Source: Lachnospiraceae bacterium
GTDB lineage: Bacteria > Bacillota > Clostridia > Lachnospirales > Lachnospiraceae
Reading direction: 5' to 3'
DNA: 64,000 nt
NCBI GenBank assembly: GCA_019421365.1
Contig: JAHZFJ010000024.1
Location: 4,296-68,295 of the forward strand
The notes under the pieces were generated by a model. That model had not been told where the DNA came from and ran no database searches. It saw only the letters and a program-made list of their open reading frames with translations. This document shows, piece after piece, positions 60,834 through 64,000 of this stretch. Numbering within the stretch: the stretch's first letter is position 1; the number at the start of each line of letters is the position of its first letter. Both the position numbers and the translations under genes were made by a program.

Positions 60834-61220
60834 ATGTTAATATCAAACCCAAAGGGACTATACACTATTAATTATGACCCTGTTAGAAAACTTGTTAAGG
60901 AAGCACCTATCGGTCTTTGGACAAAGGAAGATTATGCAGAATATCATAGCCAGTTCGAAAATAAAATCGGACCTGCAGTAGGCAATCAGCCTTGGGCAAT
61001 TTGCTCTGACTTAAGAAAGTATAAAGTATCTGATCTTGGTGATATTATGGCTAAACATACAGACTGGTTAGCTGATAATAACGTAAAATTTGGTGCAGTT
61101 ATCGTAGATAGTGCTATCGTAAAAATGCAGATAAATAGAGCAATTTCTTCTAAGTTTACACAACAAGCATTTTTAACTGAAGAAGAAGCTGAAGAATGGC
61201 TAAAATCAAAAGGATTCTAA
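60834..61220 (+). CDS. small SpoIIAA/STAS-like protein of unknown function
   Basis: The product has 128 residues behind TTAGGAGGATATTAT. Alternating strands and helices (YTINYDPVRKLVKEAPIG, WAICSDLRKYKVSDLG, VKFGAVIVDSAIVKMQ, AEEWLKSKGF) fit the small SpoIIAA-like/STAS-related fold in which a strand ends with an acidic-Leu-Arg turn (SDLRKYK). It follows the MCP gene by 79 bp and is probably on the same riboswitch-controlled transcript, since no terminator lies between. It may be a partner of the receptor. The family assignment is tentative. Confidence 0.55.
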   Translation: MLISNPKGLYTINYDPVRKLVKEAPIGLWTKEDYAEYHSQFENKIGPAVGNQPWAICSDLRKYKVSDLGDIMAKHTDWLADNNVKFGAVIVDSAIVKMQINRAISSKFTQQAFLTEEEAEEWLKSKGF

Positions 61221-61249
61221 GACTTTCGATAAAATAGAAAATCGTCATA

Positions 61250-61292
61250 AACTAGGTTACAGCATAAAATAGATGCTGTAACCTAGTTTTTT
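61250..61292. terminator. perfect terminator hairpin between the SpoIIAA-like gene and tetR
   Basis: AACTAGGTTACAGCAT pairs perfectly with ATGCTGTAACCTAGTT over 16 bp around AAAATAG and continues TTTTAT. It separates convergent genes. Confidence 0.95.
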
Positions 61293-61313
61293 ATAAATAT
61301 AAACATTTACACT

Positions 61314-61874
61314 TTATGTATTATCTTGATATTCTCTTGCACTATCAGTCATTGCACAAATCAATTTTGCCAATTCTTCCGACGAACATGGTGTCTTATC
61401 CTGCAGCCACTGGCTAACAAGCGAAAAGCTTCCAGTAGAATGGTACATAAATATATAGCGGTCTATATAAGTATCATTTTCTGCTACATACATACTCATA
61501 TAGTAATCAAATAAATTCTTTTCAAACAAATTTTCTTCGTTGTTAGAAAGCAAGAGTTGAAAAATTTCCTTATTTACTTCAAGATGTTTCACAATTTTTA
61601 TCATTTTCTCTGTATACTCTTCATAAGTAGATTCACGTGGAGACTTCCTTGAGCTTTCTAGTACTTCGGACATACCACGAAAAAAATCTGTATGTATATC
61701 AAACAGTAGCTCGTTAATATCTCCGTAGTTAACATAGAATGTAGACCGATTCAGATTCGCCAGTTTGCATAGCTCTTTGATTGTAATTTTACTAAAACTT
61801 TTTTTCTTCATCAAAATAAGCAACGCCTGCTTTAATGATAACTTACTTTTATTGACTTTAATATTTGCTTCCAT
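61314..61874 (-). CDS. TetR-family transcriptional regulator
   Basis: The product has 186 residues. The helix-turn-helix is SKITIKELCKLANLNRSTFY followed by VNYGDINELL, typical of the TetR/DhaS-like group with a C-terminal TetR_C_8-type domain. It is divergent from the SDR gene at 62034. The inverted octamers TTGGTGTA and TACACCAA in the shared promoter region may be its sites. RBS GAGGAC precedes ATG. Confidence 0.85.
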   Translation of the reverse strand: MEANIKVNKSKLSLKQALLILMKKKSFSKITIKELCKLANLNRSTFYVNYGDINELLFDIHTDFFRGMSEVLESSRKSPRESTYEEYTEKMIKIVKHLEVNKEIFQLLLSNNEENLFEKNLFDYYMSMYVAENDTYIDRYIFMYHSTGSFSLVSQWLQDKTPCSSEELAKLICAMTDSAREYQDNT

Positions 61875-61913
61875 AAATTAGTCCTCTTTTATCGTATTCG
61901 AATTTAAAGAATA

Positions 61914-62000
61914 TTGGTGTACAAAACAGACATGATTCCCCATAAACCAACAGATTGCGGAATTTGTTGATTGAATCTATTATACACCAAATATTATAAT
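61914..62000 (+). promoter_or_regulatory. divergent promoter region with inverted TTGGTGTA/TACACCAA sites
   Basis: A plus-strand promoter is TTGAAT (61971-61976), an 18-bp spacer and TATAAT (61995-62000). TACACCAA (61983-61990) lies in the spacer. Its inverted copy TTGGTGTA (61914-61921) lies 61 bp upstream near the tetR start. The pair could bind TetR dimers at both promoters or be a looped operator. This is inference. Confidence 0.45.
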
Positions 62001-62033
62001 AGAGAATAGATAAATAAGGAAAGGTGTGTTAAT

Positions 62034-62864
62034 ATGGGTAATATATGTATAGTAACCGGCGGTGGAAGTGGTATGGGGCTAGAAACCGCAAAGATTCTTG
62101 GCAAAAATCAAAAAATTATTCTTGTTGGAAGAACAGTATCCAAATTAGATGATGCAATTGCAGAACTAAAGGCACTTGGCATCGATGCTGAAGCATTTCC
62201 ATGCGATATTGGAGACAGAGAGTCTGTAAAGAAACTAGCTACATATGCTGAGGGACAAGGCAATGTAAAGACAGTAATCCATGCTGCGGGTGTTTCACCT
62301 CACATGGCAAACGGAGAACAAATCTTTGCCATCAATGCAATTGGAACAATAAATATTGATGAAGAGTTTGCAAAAGTCATGGGAGAAGGTAGCTGTATCT
62401 TAAATGTATCCTCCATGTCAGCATATATGCTACCAGAAAGCAGCGTGCCAAAACAAATATATCAACTAAGTTTGCAGGATGTTAATGCATTCCAATCTGC
62501 TGCGAATCAGATGATTAATGCTGTTGCTGAAGAACAAAAAACCGGAATGGCTTATACTGTTTCTAAAAATTTTGTAGTGTGGTATACCTCTAGAATGGCT
62601 GTACGTTATGGAGAGAAAGGCATCAGAATCATTTCCATCTCTCCTGGAACATTTAAAACACCGATGGGTGAAGTAGAAGGCGAACAAGCTGCTTCATTTG
62701 CCTTAAGAGGAGCTATGGGACGCCTTGGTGAACCAGAAGAAATCGCTAAAATGATGGCATTTATGGTGAGTGATGAATGTAGCTATCTGTGTGGCGTAGA
62801 TATTCTATACGATGGTGGAGCAGTTTCAGCCTTAAAGGCTCTGCAAGAAGATATGGCGAAATAG
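62034..62864 (+). CDS. SDR-family oxidoreductase
   Basis: The product has 276 residues. The nucleotide motif is TGGGSGMGLE (8-17), HAAG replaces NNAG, the catalytic Ser is in NVSSMSA, and YTVSK is present about 60 residues on, longer than usual because of an insert (residues 130-170). This insert-bearing SDR pattern, with GTFKTPMGEVEGEQ, is seen in dehydrogenases acting on bulky alcohols. The substrate is unknown. It is divergent from the TetR gene. A good terminator follows. Confidence 0.88.
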   Translation: MGNICIVTGGGSGMGLETAKILGKNQKIILVGRTVSKLDDAIAELKALGIDAEAFPCDIGDRESVKKLATYAEGQGNVKTVIHAAGVSPHMANGEQIFAINAIGTINIDEEFAKVMGEGSCILNVSSMSAYMLPESSVPKQIYQLSLQDVNAFQSAANQMINAVAEEQKTGMAYTVSKNFVVWYTSRMAVRYGEKGIRIISISPGTFKTPMGEVEGEQAASFALRGAMGRLGEPEEIAKMMAFMVSDECSYLCGVDILYDGGAVSALKALQEDMAK

Positions 62865-62883
62865 ATCTGTATTGTATATATTT

Positions 62884-62934
62884 AAGCATGTTAAGAAATA
62901 CCTGATATCAGGATCTTAACATGCTTATTTTTTA
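62884..62934 (+). terminator. terminator of the SDR gene
   Basis: AAGCATGTTAAGA pairs with TCTTAACATGCTT, with CCTGATATCAGG as a second stem in the loop, and is followed by ATTTTTT. Confidence 0.92.
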
Positions 62935-62994
62935 TTCTAGAAAACTTAGATTAATATGAACCATGGTCAGTGTTCCACATTGCATCGAAGTCTC

Positions 62995-63422
62995 TTACTT
63001 TTCAATTATATTAAAACTAAATCCAATGTATAAATAACTTTGATCTCCCCATGCATTCACTTGTCCATTCATCTGCTCAACATAAAGCTTGGTAATGGTA
63101 AGCCCGAGACCACTGCTTCTATTTTCTCCACGAACTTTATCCTTCTTATAAAATCGATCAAACAGATGATCAATATCGTAATCATCCAAAGCCCCTCTAG
63201 GTGATTGATATGTCACACTAACATGGTTCTCATTACACTCTAACGAAACCAGAACATTACTTTCACCATATTTAATCGTATTAGAAGTCATGTTAGATAA
63301 TACTCGTTCAATATAATTCAAATCCCCGAAAATCCAGATTGGCTCTTCCTTTCCTTTAAAATCAAAGGTTAACTCTATCCCTTTTCGTTCAAACTCATTA
63401 AAACCTTTACCTCTCGGGATTC
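62995..63422 (-). pseudogene. 5'-truncated sensor histidine kinase (HATPase domain only)
   Basis: From 63321 downstream the frame reads MNYIERVLSNMTSNTIKYGE, then DDYDIDHLFDRFYKKD and GLGLTITKLYVEQMNG: the N, F and G2 boxes of a histidine-kinase ATPase domain. The same frame is open and kinase-like further upstream to about 63420 (GKGFNEFERKGIELTF, EPIWIFGDL), where it meets the response-regulator frame. The sensor, DHp domain and phospho-His are missing. No ribosome site precedes the Met. It is a remnant left by a deletion that also cut the regulator. Confidence 0.8.
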
Positions 63423-63872
63423 TATATAAAGGGAAATCTCCCGGAAAGTAAGCGAAGTCCCCTCCCCTTCGTCTACTGTCCGTACCTCTTTTATGCTTCC
63501 ACCTCTTAACAACTTTCCTCTACGGATTTGCACATTTACTCTTGCAACTAATTCTCGTGGTTCGAAAGGTTTGGTTATATAGTCATCCGCACCAAGTTCT
63601 AATACTTTTACCTTATCATCTACTGTTAACTTTGCAGTTAATGCAATCATTGGTATATTATCTTTTGAACGCACACTTTGAATCAGTTCCTCGCCACTTA
63701 TTCCTGGAATCATAAGGTCACACAGTATCACATCATAATCCTCTAATGATAACCTTAATTTTGCCTCTGTTCCCGAAAATGCACAAACTACATCTTGCTC
63801 TTCTTTTACTAATATCTTTTGAATTAATTTATTAATATCCAAATCATCTTCTACGACTAATATCTTTCCCAT
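63375..63872 (-). CDS. response regulator, OmpR-like, C-terminally truncated by deletion
   Basis: The product has 165 residues from ATG 63872 behind GTGAGGAATCTT. The receiver domain is intact: acidic pair Asp9-Asp10, phospho-acceptor Asp52 in ILCDLMIPG, Thr79 in IALTAK, and Lys101 in ITKPFEP. After it the expected winged-helix domain begins (residues about 136-157, LTFREISLYIESREVKV) and then stops after eight foreign residues. The frame has passed into the kinase gene shifted by one. OmpR-type regulators have ~225 residues, so the DNA-binding part is lost. Confidence 0.85.
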   Translation of the reverse strand: MGKILVVEDDLDINKLIQKILVKEEQDVVCAFSGTEAKLRLSLEDYDVILCDLMIPGISGEELIQSVRSKDNIPMIALTAKLTVDDKVKVLELGADDYITKPFEPRELVARVNVQIRRGKLLRGGSIKEVRTVDEGEGTSLTFREISLYIESREVKVLMSLNEKG

Positions 63873-63960
63873 AAGATTCCTCACAAATTTATATATTAAC
63901 ATCAATTACCTGTATCTATTATATCTGATAACCCTTGCATTTCATGGTTCTATAATAAAT

Positions 63961-63991
63961 GTTGGGGTGTGTTGAAAAATACACTTCCAAC
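63961..63991. repeat. hairpin at the right window edge
   Basis: GTTGGGGTGTGTT pairs with AATACACTTCCAAC (two G-U pairs) around GAAAA. The left arm resembles the right end of the element at 43580-43660 (GTGTTTGAAAAAT versus GTGTTGAAAAAT). The feature may continue past the edge. Confidence 0.35.
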
Positions 63992-64000
63992 ATTCTTTCG

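Noticed and set aside
1..64000. rRNA, tRNA, CRISPR arrays, prophage or intact insertion sequences
   Set aside because: None was recognised on either strand; the only mobile-type signals are the small non-coding palindromic elements.

Overview
The window is about 64 kb of AT-rich chromosome from an anaerobic Firmicute, most likely a Lachnospiraceae / Lachnoclostridium-type clostridium. Grounds: strong AGGAGG ribosome sites, Gram-positive gene sets (pspA-ydjGHI, FtsEX with an M23 hydrolase), a T-box trp operon, a nondiscriminating-type AspRS, a Na+ decarboxylase beta subunit and flavin/Fe-S oxidoreductases. This is gene content read by eye, not a database match. There is no rRNA, tRNA, CRISPR array, prophage or intact transposase.

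Layout. 1-199: start of a methyltransferase (minus). 596-4253: envelope-stress operon pspA-ydjG-ydjH-ydjI (plus). 4402-12402, minus: class II aldolase, a large lipoprotein, uvrB-uvrA. The uvrBA leader carries a ~204-bp palindromic insertion. 12915-17674, minus: DUF5692-like membrane protein, hypB, a large Fe-S/FAD oxidoreductase and hypA, with no hydrogenase genes. A divergent FadR-type regulator faces it, with TGGT-N3-ACCA operators. 18960-23286, minus: ftsE-ftsX-M23 hydrolase-ctpA. 23468-29026: CdaR-type regulator, MsmX/UgpC-type ATPase, YitT protein, a TagA/WecG relative and an LCP-like protein. 29359-34208: an SDR reductase, a sugar-isomerase-like barrel, AspRS and a CgeB-like glycosyltransferase. 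AspRS is preceded by a leader that looks like ribosome-mediated attenuation: a 15-codon peptide with Asn and Asp codons, competing hairpins and a terminator. 34361-41528: complete trpEGDCFBA operon behind a Trp T-box. 41718-47628: MerR/TipA regulator, lgt, SDR-TetR pair, tcdA, YkgJ-type and GNAT proteins. 47847-50435: OadB with a 42-residue OadG-like partner, and a divergent LysR gene.

50571-62864 is the most accessory part. An SDR and a three-domain fusion (old-yellow-enzyme barrel, FAD/NAD domain, acetoacetate-decarboxylase domain) face a PucR-type regulator. Next come a GAF-ThDP enzyme-SDR operon, a c-di-GMP-I riboswitch before a short chemoreceptor and a small SpoIIAA-like protein, and a TetR/SDR divergent pair. 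62995-63872 is a two-component pair collapsed by an internal deletion.

The most novel candidates are the Asn/Asp-codon attenuator upstream of AspRS, the hypAB-oxidoreductase-DUF5692 locus without a hydrogenase, and the OYE-FAD-decarboxylase fusion. Several intergenic palindromic elements also stand out, one inside the trp operon and one in the uvrBA leader.
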